Shown here one piece after another: positions 1 to 6,310 of a DNA stretch of 22,476 bases (its first letter is position 1; the number at the start of each line of letters is the position of its first letter). Origin of the DNA: Opitutia bacterium (GTDB lineage: Bacteria > Verrucomicrobiota > Verrucomicrobiae > Opitutales > Opitutaceae); contig CANEVO010000070.1 of assembly GCA_947442255.1 (NCBI GenBank), positions 1 to 22,476 on the forward strand. Reading direction: 5' to 3'. Under the pieces are notes generated by a model that worked only from the letters and a program-made list of their open reading frames with translations, was not told the DNA's origin and did not search any database. The position numbers and the translations under genes were made by a program.

Positions 1-887
1 CGTTCCCAGATCGGCCAGTTGTGACTGAAGCTGCCTTGCAGCGTGATGTTCTTCTGCACGAGCGGATCGAGCGAGAATCCCAATGGCTGCGGGCCCCAGC
101 CCACTTTCGTGATCCATCCATTCGGCCGCACCAGCTCCAACGCGCTGCGCAGCGCCGCCGAGACGCCAGCCGCGTCCACGACGCCGTCGACCCCGAGACC
201 GTCACGCGCCTGCGCCCAAGCGCTCGCATCGCCCACGATGACTTCGCAGCCATACGCCTTCGCCGTTTCGAGACGCCGTCGATCGCGCTCGAGTCCGACG
301 AGGGCCACCTCGGCCCCCGCGAGCCGGGCCATGGCGGCGCAGAGAATTCCGATAGGGCCGGGCCCCAGAACGATCACTCGATCGCCGGGCCTGATCCGGG
401 CGTTGTGGATCACCGCATTGTAGGCGACGCAGCACGGCTCGGTCAGGGCGGCGTGCTCGATCGCCAGTCCCGCCGGCACCGCATGCAGGCAGCGCGACGG
501 CACGCGGACAAAGCGCGTCATGGCGCCATCGACGCCATAACCAAAACCTCGGCGGGTCGGATCGAGGTTGTAGAGTCCCTCGCGCGTCAGCGGGCTGTTG
601 GGATCGATCACCGCGGCAGTTTCGCTGACGACGCGATCGCCTTCGCTCCAGCCGGTCACGCCCGGGCCGACCGCCGCGATCACGCCGCCAAACTCATGGC
701 CGAGCACCACAGGATAATTAACCTTCCAGCTATGGGTGCCCGTCCACTGGTGGAGATCGCTGCCGCACACGCCCACGGCTTCGACGGCGAGGATGACATC
801 GCCGAGGCCGGGCTCGGGCCGCGAAAATTCGCGGACTTCGACGCTATGCGGCGTGGAGGAGAAGTTGACGACAGCGGGGCTTTTCAT
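1..887 (-). CDS. Zinc-type (MDR) alcohol/polyol dehydrogenase, C-terminus cut by left edge
   Basis: This gene starts at an ATG at 887-885 and stays open to the left edge, giving about 295 residues of a protein usually near 350-380. It is a medium-chain dehydrogenase, expected to oxidise an alcohol or polyol with NAD(P). Catalytic-zinc ligands are visible: C41 in GVCGSDLH, H64-E65 in LGHEF, and E150 in TEPCC. The nucleotide-binding loop is GPGPIG at 175-180. The lobe that normally carries the structural zinc has the right length and flanking sequence (REGLYNL, GFGYGVDGA), but the expected Cys quartet in CX2CX2CX7C spacing is D95, S98, T101 and D109. Only the catalytic zinc can therefore be bound in the usual way. 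The start codon overlaps the stop of the upstream hexulose-phosphate-synthase-like gene (ATGA), so the two are probably translationally coupled. The substrate is unknown. Confidence 0.9.
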   Translation of the reverse strand, partial: MKSPAVVNFSSTPHSVEVREFSRPEPGLGDVILAVEAVGVCGSDLHQWTGTHSWKVNYPVVLGHEFGGVIAAVGPGVTGWSEGDRVVSETAAVIDPNSPLTREGLYNLDPTRRGFGYGVDGAMTRFVRVPSRCLHAVPAGLAIEHAALTEPCCVAYNAVIHNARIRPGDRVIVLGPGPIGILCAAMARLAGAEVALVGLERDRRRLETAKAYGCEVIVGDASAWAQARDGLGVDGVVDAAGVSAALRSALELVRPNGWITKVGWGPQPLGFSLDPLVQKNITLQGSFSHNWPIWE

Positions 888-1591
888 CGTTTCGAAAGGG
901 GAATGTCACCGTAGGCGTGCACGCGCTCGCAGATAAAGCGCAGCTTGTCCTCGAGATCGCCGCTGGCGGTCTTGAAGGCGGCATCGTCGATCGCGAGGGG
1001 CGCGCCTATCACCACCAGCAGCGCACCAAATTCCGGTGTCCGGATCGCCTGCTCGATGCTGAGTCCGCCCACGGCCTGGACCGGGACGTGCACCGCCGCA
1101 ACCACCTCACGCAGTTGATCGAGCGGGCTTGGCATCCGGCGGCCTGCCGCGGCGATCCCGCGACGCTCGTCGTACCCGATGTGATGAATGACGAAGTCAC
1201 AGCCGAGGTCCTCGATGAATTTCGCACCCGCCACCATGTCCGGGCAACCGAGGTTGTCGCCCATCACCTTCACGCCGTGATCACGCCCGGCCTGGACCAC
1301 ACACTTCAAGGTCTCCTCATGCGCCCGCGCCATCACGACGACGTGGGTCGCGCCGGCCCTGGCCATCATCTCGGCCTCGAGGTATCCGCCATCCATCGTC
1401 TTGAGATCGGCGACAATCGGCACCCCGGGAAATCGCTCGCGCAGCGCCCGCACCCCGTGCAGTCCCTCCGCGAGGATCAAAGGCGTGCCGGCCTCGAGCC
1501 AGTCGACGCCGGCGCGGCGGGCCAGTTCGGCCGTCGCTAGTGCTTCTTCAAGACTCGTGACGTCGAGGGAGATCTGGACGATCGGCAGCAT
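884..1591 (-). CDS. Hexulose-6-phosphate synthase / 3-keto-L-gulonate-6-phosphate decarboxylase-like protein
   Basis: The 235-residue protein belongs to the orotidine-monophosphate-decarboxylase suprafamily of TIM barrels. Family members either condense formaldehyde with ribulose 5-phosphate (HPS) or decarboxylate 3-keto-gulonate 6-phosphate (UlaD/SgbH). The N-terminal strand is VQISLD (D10). WLEAGTPLI (E33) and the signature ADLKTMD (D62, K64, D67) hold the metal/substrate-binding Asp-x-Lys-x-x-Asp motif. A second His pair lies in VIHHIGYD (near 135-140), and VQAVGGLS near 171-178 is the phosphate-binding loop. The sequence cannot decide between aldolase and decarboxylase. The downstream dehydrogenase begins inside its stop codon, and no PHI isomerase is visible next to it, so a sugar-acid pathway seems more likely than formaldehyde fixation (inference). 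No Shine-Dalgarno is seen before the ATG. Confidence 0.85.
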   Translation of the reverse strand: MLPIVQISLDVTSLEEALATAELARRAGVDWLEAGTPLILAEGLHGVRALRERFPGVPIVADLKTMDGGYLEAEMMARAGATHVVVMARAHEETLKCVVQAGRDHGVKVMGDNLGCPDMVAGAKFIEDLGCDFVIHHIGYDERRGIAAAGRRMPSPLDQLREVVAAVHVPVQAVGGLSIEQAIRTPEFGALLVVIGAPLAIDDAAFKTASGDLEDKLRFICERVHAYGDIPLSKR

Positions 1592-1664
1592 GCGGGTGAA
1601 CCAGCGTGGGGAACGAAGTCATTCGCCGTCAAGCGACGGACACCGGCGGGACCGGGGGATTCGC

Positions 1665-1685
1665 GTGGCATGGGTCTCCCGACTC
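1665..1685 (+). repeat. GTGGCA-head hairpin repeat, copy C1
   Basis: The copy begins GTGGCATGGGTCTCCCGACT and lies in the 95-bp gap between the thioesterase and the hexulose-phosphate-synthase-like gene, one base beyond the thioesterase stop. Near-identical copies occur at 4784-4803 (opposite strand) and 6229-6249. The GGG-TCT-CCC core can form a small hairpin. Confidence 0.6.
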
Positions 1686-1686
1686 C

Positions 1687-2088
1687 TCAACCGAACGCCT
1701 TCGTCATCGCCGCGACCACGGACGCCGGTGGCCGGACCGGCTTGCCCTCGCGGTCGATGAACGCGTGGACCGTATGCCCGGTGGCGAGCAATTCGCTCCC
1801 GCGCATCACTTCGTAATCGAGCCGGATACGCAGCGCCGGCTTGTCCTTCATCGTTGTCACAATCGTCAGCGTGTCGTCGTACACCGCCGGCCGCATATAT
1901 TTCGCCGTCACCTCGAGCACCGGCAGCCGAAAACCGTCGGCCTCCAGCTGCCGATAGGGCAGGCCCAGCTCCCGGAGGAGCGTAGTCCGGCCGATTTCGA
2001 ACCAGGGGAGATAATTGCCGTGATAGACGACCCCCATCATGTCGGTCTCGGCGTAACGGACGGTGACTTGCGAGCGGGATTGGATCAT
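1687..2088 (-). CDS. YbgC/4-hydroxybenzoyl-CoA-type acyl-CoA thioesterase (hotdog fold)
   Basis: The 133-residue single-domain hotdog protein is a typical length for the YbgC/FcbC family, which hydrolyses acyl-CoA or acyl-ACP thioesters in the cytoplasm. The diagnostic N-terminal motif is present: YAETDMMGVVYHGNYLPWFE, with the catalytic Asp at D16 and H23 following. TVHAFIDREGKPVRPP near the C-terminus matches the last family strands. The chosen start (ATG at 2088-2086) puts the motif at the usual distance from the N-terminus. An upstream in-frame start at 2154 would add 22 residues inside the glycosyltransferase gene and is less likely. The ATG overlaps the glycosyltransferase stop (ATGA), indicating translational coupling. 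The acyl substrate is unknown. The divergent ACP-dehydratase fusion nearby makes an acyl-ACP substrate possible (inference). Confidence 0.9.
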   Translation of the reverse strand: MIQSRSQVTVRYAETDMMGVVYHGNYLPWFEIGRTTLLRELGLPYRQLEADGFRLPVLEVTAKYMRPAVYDDTLTIVTTMKDKPALRIRLDYEVMRGSELLATGHTVHAFIDREGKPVRPPASVVAAMTKAFG

Positions 2089-3242
2089 GGCGCGGACCAG
2101 GAGGGATTGAATAAGGCTTCGGCCGATTCCTTCCAGCCATGGCGTGTCGCCCACTCCCGGCCAGCGGCACCGAGTCGGCGGCGCAGGTCGGGATCGTGGA
2201 TCAATTTTTCAAAGGCAGCCGCGAGCTGGGCAGGCCGATGGGGCGGCACGAGCAGGCCCGTGACGCCGTCCACGACCGCCTCGGCCACCCCGCCGACGTC
2301 GTGGGCCACCACCGGCAACGCGTGTGCGGCCGCCTCAAGATACACGAGGCCGAAGCCTTCGACGCTGTGGTCGAGATTGACGCTGGTCATGGCAAAGATG
2401 TCGGCCCTCTCGTACACGGCCGCGAGTTCGCCGTCCGGCAGGTTACCAAGAAACCGCACCGCCAAGTCCGGCTGCCGCGTGGCTTCGGCCTGCAGGCGTG
2501 CGTCGTAGTCACCCTTGCTGGCGGCGCCAACGACCCAGTATTCGATCCGGCTCCGGACCTCAGGCGGCAACGATTGCAGCGCCTGAAGTGTGAGCAACTG
2601 GCCCTTGCGTGGATGCAGCCGGCCCACGGTCAGGATAATCACCTTGTCCTTGGCCCCCGGCGGACGCGGCGGGAGCACCGCAAAGTCCGAACGGATGGCC
2701 CCCGGGGTGAGGTAGATCTTTTCCGCGGCGCCGGGAAAGTGCTTCAGGAGCAACTCCTGCGTGTAGTTGCTCAGGGTGCTGATCCGCGTCGCCCGATCCA
2801 TCAACCGGCCGGCCAGCCAGCGGCGCAGCGGCTGCCGGCTGAAGTTCAGGATTTCCGAACCATGAAACGTCAGCACGAGTCGCTGCGGCCGGAAGGCACG
2901 GAAAAACTGCAGCAGCATCATTGTAAGCATCGGTCCCGGCTCCGGCAGGTAGACCGTGGCAGTGCGCAGCTGCCGGCGGTGGCGGATGAGTTCCAGCGCC
3001 AGCTTCAACTGGCAGGCCAGATCATGCGTGCCCTTGAGCGGCATTCGCCGTACCTGGAAGGGCCAGTCGGGCTTTTCTGCTCCCGGGGACGCCGCCGGCG
3101 CCCAGACTTCGACCCGATAACCAAGCCCAGCCGTGGCGCGGGCGATTTCCTCGGCGAAGGTCGCAATCCCGCCCCGCTGGGGAAAGAATTCGTGCGTGAT
3201 GAGGTAGACCGGCGGGCTCGCGGCCGAAAGCGGAGCGCTCAT
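2085..3242 (-). CDS. GT4-family glycosyltransferase
   Basis: This 385-residue GT-B fold retaining glycosyltransferase probably transfers a sugar from a nucleotide donor to a lipid or polysaccharide acceptor on the cytoplasmic side. The N-terminal glycine-rich acceptor-side loop is FFPQRGGIATFAEE (19-32), and HGSE follows at 127-130. The C-terminal donor domain opens with ILTVGRLHPRKG (203-214). It contains the E-x7-E donor-binding motif SVEGFGLVYLEA (E295, E303), then HALPVVAHDVGGVAEAV, typical of the family. The chosen start, ATG at 3242, lies just before the first Rossmann strand PVYLITHEF. Upstream in-frame sequence to 3476 has no family resemblance. Its stop overlaps the thioesterase start. 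It is transcribed divergently from the ACP-dehydratase gene across about 320 bp. Donor and acceptor cannot be told from sequence. Confidence 0.9.
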   Translation of the reverse strand: MSAPLSAASPPVYLITHEFFPQRGGIATFAEEIARATAGLGYRVEVWAPAASPGAEKPDWPFQVRRMPLKGTHDLACQLKLALELIRHRRQLRTATVYLPEPGPMLTMMLLQFFRAFRPQRLVLTFHGSEILNFSRQPLRRWLAGRLMDRATRISTLSNYTQELLLKHFPGAAEKIYLTPGAIRSDFAVLPPRPPGAKDKVIILTVGRLHPRKGQLLTLQALQSLPPEVRSRIEYWVVGAASKGDYDARLQAEATRQPDLAVRFLGNLPDGELAAVYERADIFAMTSVNLDHSVEGFGLVYLEAAAHALPVVAHDVGGVAEAVVDGVTGLLVPPHRPAQLAAAFEKLIHDPDLRRRLGAAGREWATRHGWKESAEALFNPSWSAP

Positions 3243-3562
3243 GCGCGAACGAGGTTTAGGCGGAAAGGCACGCGGAAAGTGACGAGTCAGTAGGTGCGGC
3301 TGGGTTGGGTGGCAAGCGTGCGACTTCCCCTGAGCCTGACCGGCAGGGGTCCGGTAGGTGTAACTTTGAACCTTCAAACAGGTCTGGGGACCGTACGCGA
3401 TGACTTGCGTAAATTTCACGGCGCCGAGGCCCCTCAAACTCCCGGAGATATTCCACGTCACTAACTCCGAAGGCACTTAACTTGCTAAGACCATACGATC
3501 GCGAGTTGGGCCCAGAATAAGGGGTTTACTTGCCAACCCTCCTAACCTACAAACTACGAACC
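3243..3562. other. Divergent intergenic region with small perfect palindrome
   Basis: This 320-bp gap separates the divergent glycosyltransferase and ACP-dehydratase genes and should hold both promoters. I see no supported gene. A perfect 14-bp inverted repeat, TTTGAACCTTCAAA, lies at 3365-3378 and is a possible operator. No convincing -35/-10 pair stands out. A GGGG run at 3521-3524 sits five bases before an alternative TTG start at 3530. Confidence 0.4.
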
Positions 3563-4555
3563 ATGTCTGAAGCCTCCGCTCCATCGCCATCGGGCTCGAG
3601 CAAACCTTTTTCTAATCCGCTCAAGCCGTTTATGCCCGAAGACGAGGTGACCTTACGCGAAGGATTAAAACGCTGTTCTCCATCGACTTTCGAAGCAGCG
3701 GTCCAGTTTCGTCGGACGGGTAATGCCGACCATGTTCCCGCCGTGGTCATTGGCGTCATCGAGCGGTTCGTCGAAGCGGATCTCCGGAACAAACTCAAGG
3801 ATGCCGGCGACGACCTTCGCCTAATCGAGGACCTCGGCATCGATTCGCTCACCATGATGGAAATTGTCATCTTGGTGGAGGAAGTGCTCCAGATGACGAT
3901 CAACAACGAGGATCTCCGCAACCTGCGGACCGTAGGGGACGTGAAGACGTTCATCGATTGCAAGATTCGCGGGTTGCCCCTGCCGAAGCCGACCAAGTTC
4001 ATTCCAATTGAGCACATCAGCGCGGTGCTCCCGATGCAGCCGCCGTTTCTGTTTCTCAACGAGGCGTCCGTGAGCTCCACGGCGGCCAACGGCAAATACA
4101 AGATTTCCGGGCAGGAGTATTTCCTTCAGGGTCATTTCAAGGACAACCCGGTCATGCCAGCCTCGATCATGCTCGAGGCGCTTGGACAGCTTGCCGTCCT
4201 CTATCTGTTGGAGGGCGCTCCCACCGAACCCGGGAAAGTCGTCAGCCCCCAGACAATTTTCTTCACCGGCTGCGAAGGCGTCCGGGCCCACCGGATCTGC
4301 AGGCCGGGCGACATCCTCAGACTCTCGATCAAACCCAAACGCATGAAAATGCCGCTCGCGACCTTCGAGGGCGCCATCCGTGTGGGACAGGAAAAGGCCG
4401 TCATCGCGGAAGAAATCACCCTGACCTACGCCTTCGCCGATGCGGTGAACGCGCCGGTGCACATCGCCGAGACCGGCGTGCATGCGACCGACGGTGAGAA
4501 TGGCACAGCCGCCACGCCGAGCCCGACCCCGCTGCGGGTCGCGGCGAACGCCTGA
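3563..4555 (+). CDS. Acyl carrier protein fused to FabA/FabZ-type 3-hydroxyacyl-ACP dehydratase
   Basis: This 330-residue protein joins two fatty-acid-synthesis parts. After a Ser/Pro-rich N-terminus, residues about 58-136 form an acyl carrier protein with the phosphopantetheine site LGIDSLTMMEIV (Ser95). Residues about 144-294 form a hotdog dehydratase. They start at VLPMQPPFLFLNEA (the FabZ strand usually reading PHRYPFLLVD) and carry FLQGHFKDNPVMPASIMLEA, with catalytic His181 and Glu195 at the same 14-residue spacing as FabZ. The dyad is intact, so dehydration of a 3-hydroxyacyl chain held on its own carrier is plausible. Ordinary FabZ is about 150 residues without an ACP. The start chosen is ATG 3563. 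A TTG at 3530, preceded by a GGGG stretch, would add 11 residues. The C-terminal 35 residues are low-complexity. It is divergent from a glycosyltransferase/thioesterase pair. Confidence 0.85.
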   Translation: MSEASAPSPSGSSKPFSNPLKPFMPEDEVTLREGLKRCSPSTFEAAVQFRRTGNADHVPAVVIGVIERFVEADLRNKLKDAGDDLRLIEDLGIDSLTMMEIVILVEEVLQMTINNEDLRNLRTVGDVKTFIDCKIRGLPLPKPTKFIPIEHISAVLPMQPPFLFLNEASVSSTAANGKYKISGQEYFLQGHFKDNPVMPASIMLEALGQLAVLYLLEGAPTEPGKVVSPQTIFFTGCEGVRAHRICRPGDILRLSIKPKRMKMPLATFEGAIRVGQEKAVIAEEITLTYAFADAVNAPVHIAETGVHATDGENGTAATPSPTPLRVAANA

Positions 4556-4685
4556 GTGGGGATCAGGCAATAAGTGCAGGACCGGCGCCCTTCGACCAGC
4601 CCAGGGCCTTGGATTGGATCGAACATCAGGCCGTGAGCCTGTCGGCCGGCTTGTCGCAGTGCCCGCTTCACCTCGCGCATTTGGA

Positions 4686-4707
4686 GCCTGCCCGACAAGC
4701 GGCAGGC
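4686..4707. terminator. Hairpin downstream of ACP-dehydratase gene
   Basis: GCCTGCC and GGCAGGC form a perfect 7-bp stem around an 8-nt loop, 130 bp past the stop. There is no T-run, so intrinsic termination is doubtful. A smaller CAGGC/GCCTG stem sits at 4627-4641. Confidence 0.3.
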
Positions 4708-4749
4708 CTACACCCACTGGTTTCGTAACGCCGGGGTGGCTTGGGCCTC

Positions 4750-4779
4750 CTGACTCAAGGCGGTGATCAAAGTTAATTT
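4750..4779 (+). promoter_or_regulatory. Possible sigma70-type promoter for the MFS gene
   Basis: CTGACT (4750-4755) and TAATTT (4774-4779) are separated by 18 bp and lie upstream of the transporter. Both match the consensus only partly, and the assignment rests on position and spacing alone. Confidence 0.25.
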
Positions 4780-4783
4780 CACG

Positions 4784-4803
4784 GGTCGGGAGTCCCGTGC
4801 CAC
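4784..4803 (-). repeat. GTGGCA-head hairpin repeat, copy C2
   Basis: Read on the minus strand this is GTGGCACGGGACTCCCGACC, a close relative of the copies at 1665 and 6229 in the opposite orientation. With the next bases it forms a CACGGG/CCCGTG stem. It would lie in the 5' leader of the transporter mRNA. Confidence 0.55.
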
Positions 4804-4857
4804 TTGATCGGGAACGAGGCTGGTCAACGACTCGCCCGCGTGATTCGGTTCGCAGCG

Positions 4858-6144
4858 GTGAATGCGCTTACCCCGGCGACCCCCGTTCCTGAATCCAGCG
4901 AAGCTGCGACTCCCCCTCCCTTGCGCCTGCGCTGGGTCATGATCGGTTTCGCCTTCGCGGCGACGGTCATCAACTACCTCGATCGCCAGGCGCTGTCGGT
5001 GGTGGCGCCGGCGCTGCGGGAGGAGTTCAACATGAGCAACGAGGCGTACGGCTATGTGCTGTCCGCCTTCATGCTCGCCTACACGATCTCCAACGGGGTC
5101 TCGGGCGCCCTCATCGATCGCCTCGGCACCAAGCTCGGCTATGCGGTGTGCATGGCCTGGTGGTCCACCGCGGGGCTGCTGCACGCCTTCGCGACGGGCG
5201 CCTGGTCGCTCGCCGGGTTTCGCTTCCTGCTCGGCATCGGCGAGGCCGGCAACTGGCCGGCGGCCATCAAGGTCGTGGCGGAATGGTTTCCCGCGCGGGA
5301 GCGCGCGCTGGCCTGCGGCATCTTCAACAGCGGTGCGGCGATCGGCGCCATCGTGGCCCCTCCCCTCATGACGTGGCTCGTCCTGACTCAGGGCTGGCCC
5401 GCCGCCTTTCTCATCGTAGGCGTCTCCGGCTACGTCTGGCTCGTCGGCTGGTGGTGGATCTATCGAACGCCGGAAAATATTCGCCGCGAGGTGTCCGCCC
5501 GCCCCGCGCCGGCGCTGCGGCTGCTTCGCACGCGCTTCGTCGCCGTGCTCACGCTGTCGAAGGTGTTTCTCGATCCCGCGTGGTACTTCTACATTTTCTG
5601 GTTCCCGCAGTACCTCAAGAGCGTGCACGGCTTCGACCTCGCGCAGATTGGGATGACGGCGTGGATTCCGTTCGTCACCGCCGATATTGGCAACCTGGTC
5701 GGCGGCTGGCTGACCGGGCGGCTCATTCGCGGCGGCATGCCGACCAACCGGGCCCGAAAAACAGTGACCGCGATCTTCGCCCTGCTGATGACCGCGGGCA
5801 TCCCGGCGGCCTTCGCCTCGAACGTCTGGGTGGCCGTGGCGCTCATCTCGGTCGCGACCTTCGGTTACACCGGCTACAACACCAACACGCTCGCGTTTCC
5901 CGCCGATGTTTTCCCGCGGAACATGGTCGGCTCGGTCTGGGGCCTCGCCAGCATGGGCGCCGGTTTTGGCGGCATGGTCTTCAGTTGGCTCAGCGGCCGG
6001 CTTATCGATCAATACGGCTACACGCCGGTGTTCGTCGGCTACGGTCTGCTGCCGCTGATCGCCCTCAGCCTGATCCTGTTTGCCCTTGGACCATTGGAAC
6101 CGCATCCGGACTTCGCCGCCGCGCCGGCGAAGCCTGCGGCTTGA
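4858..6144 (+). CDS. MFS transporter, ACS family (hexuronate/sugar-acid type)
   Basis: This is a 428-residue, 12-helix major facilitator of the anion:cation symporter family, which includes ExuT and GudP, and it probably imports sugar acids or similar organic anions with protons or sodium. The first helix ends in VINYLDRQALSVVAPALRE, the family signature. FRFLLGIGEAGNWPAAIKVV and GIFNSGAAIGAIVAPPL are the conserved helix 4 and 5 regions, followed by the central loop RTPENIRREV. The second half contains LVGGWLTGRLIRGG and GLASMGAGFGGMVFSW. GTG at 4858 was chosen because it leaves a short charged tail before helix 1. TTG at 4804 is an alternative, and no Shine-Dalgarno separates them. It is convergent with the phosphohexomutase gene. 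No enzyme for its substrate lies beside it, although uxuA is about 5 kb away. Confidence 0.88.
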   Translation: MNALTPATPVPESSEAATPPPLRLRWVMIGFAFAATVINYLDRQALSVVAPALREEFNMSNEAYGYVLSAFMLAYTISNGVSGALIDRLGTKLGYAVCMAWWSTAGLLHAFATGAWSLAGFRFLLGIGEAGNWPAAIKVVAEWFPARERALACGIFNSGAAIGAIVAPPLMTWLVLTQGWPAAFLIVGVSGYVWLVGWWWIYRTPENIRREVSARPAPALRLLRTRFVAVLTLSKVFLDPAWYFYIFWFPQYLKSVHGFDLAQIGMTAWIPFVTADIGNLVGGWLTGRLIRGGMPTNRARKTVTAIFALLMTAGIPAAFASNVWVAVALISVATFGYTGYNTNTLAFPADVFPRNMVGSVWGLASMGAGFGGMVFSWLSGRLIDQYGYTPVFVGYGLLPLIALSLILFALGPLEPHPDFAAAPAKPAA

Positions 6145-6228
6145 AACACGGGCGCGCACGAGTGTTTCCCGTCCAGACAACGAGGCGCCCCCCCTACGAA
6201 ACGGATGGAGGCAGTCGGGCTGGCTCGA

Positions 6229-6249
6229 GTGGCATTGGTCTCCCGACCC
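6229..6249 (+). repeat. GTGGCA-head hairpin repeat, copy C3
   Basis: The copy begins GTGGCATTGGTCTCCCGACC, matching the copies at 1665 and 4784. It lies in the convergent gap between the transporter and the phosphohexomutase gene, and a stronger hairpin follows 24 bp later. Confidence 0.6.
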
Positions 6250-6273
6250 ATGAAGAGTGCTTCGAAGCCAAAA

Positions 6274-6293
6274 CCCGGGTCGTGAGACCCGGG
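6274..6293. terminator. Strong hairpin between convergent genes
   Basis: CCCGGGTC and GACCCGGG form a perfect 8-bp GC-rich stem with a GTGA loop, 17 bp beyond the phosphohexomutase stop and 130 bp beyond the transporter stop. There is no T-run on either side. It may attenuate transcription from both directions, or be the second arm of the repeat at 6229. Confidence 0.45.
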
Positions 6294-6310
6294 CCGCCGG
6301 GACCAACGCC

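Noticed and set aside
21..914. Long plus-strand open frame at the left end
   Set aside because: It is the antisense shadow of the dehydrogenase gene. Its Arg/His/Ala-rich peptide has no domain, while the minus strand shows clear zinc and Rossmann motifs.
4708..6306. 532-codon minus-strand open frame opposite the first transporter
   Set aside because: The peptide is Arg/Gly/Asp/His-rich and without family features. The plus-strand frame encodes an unmistakable 12-helix transporter.
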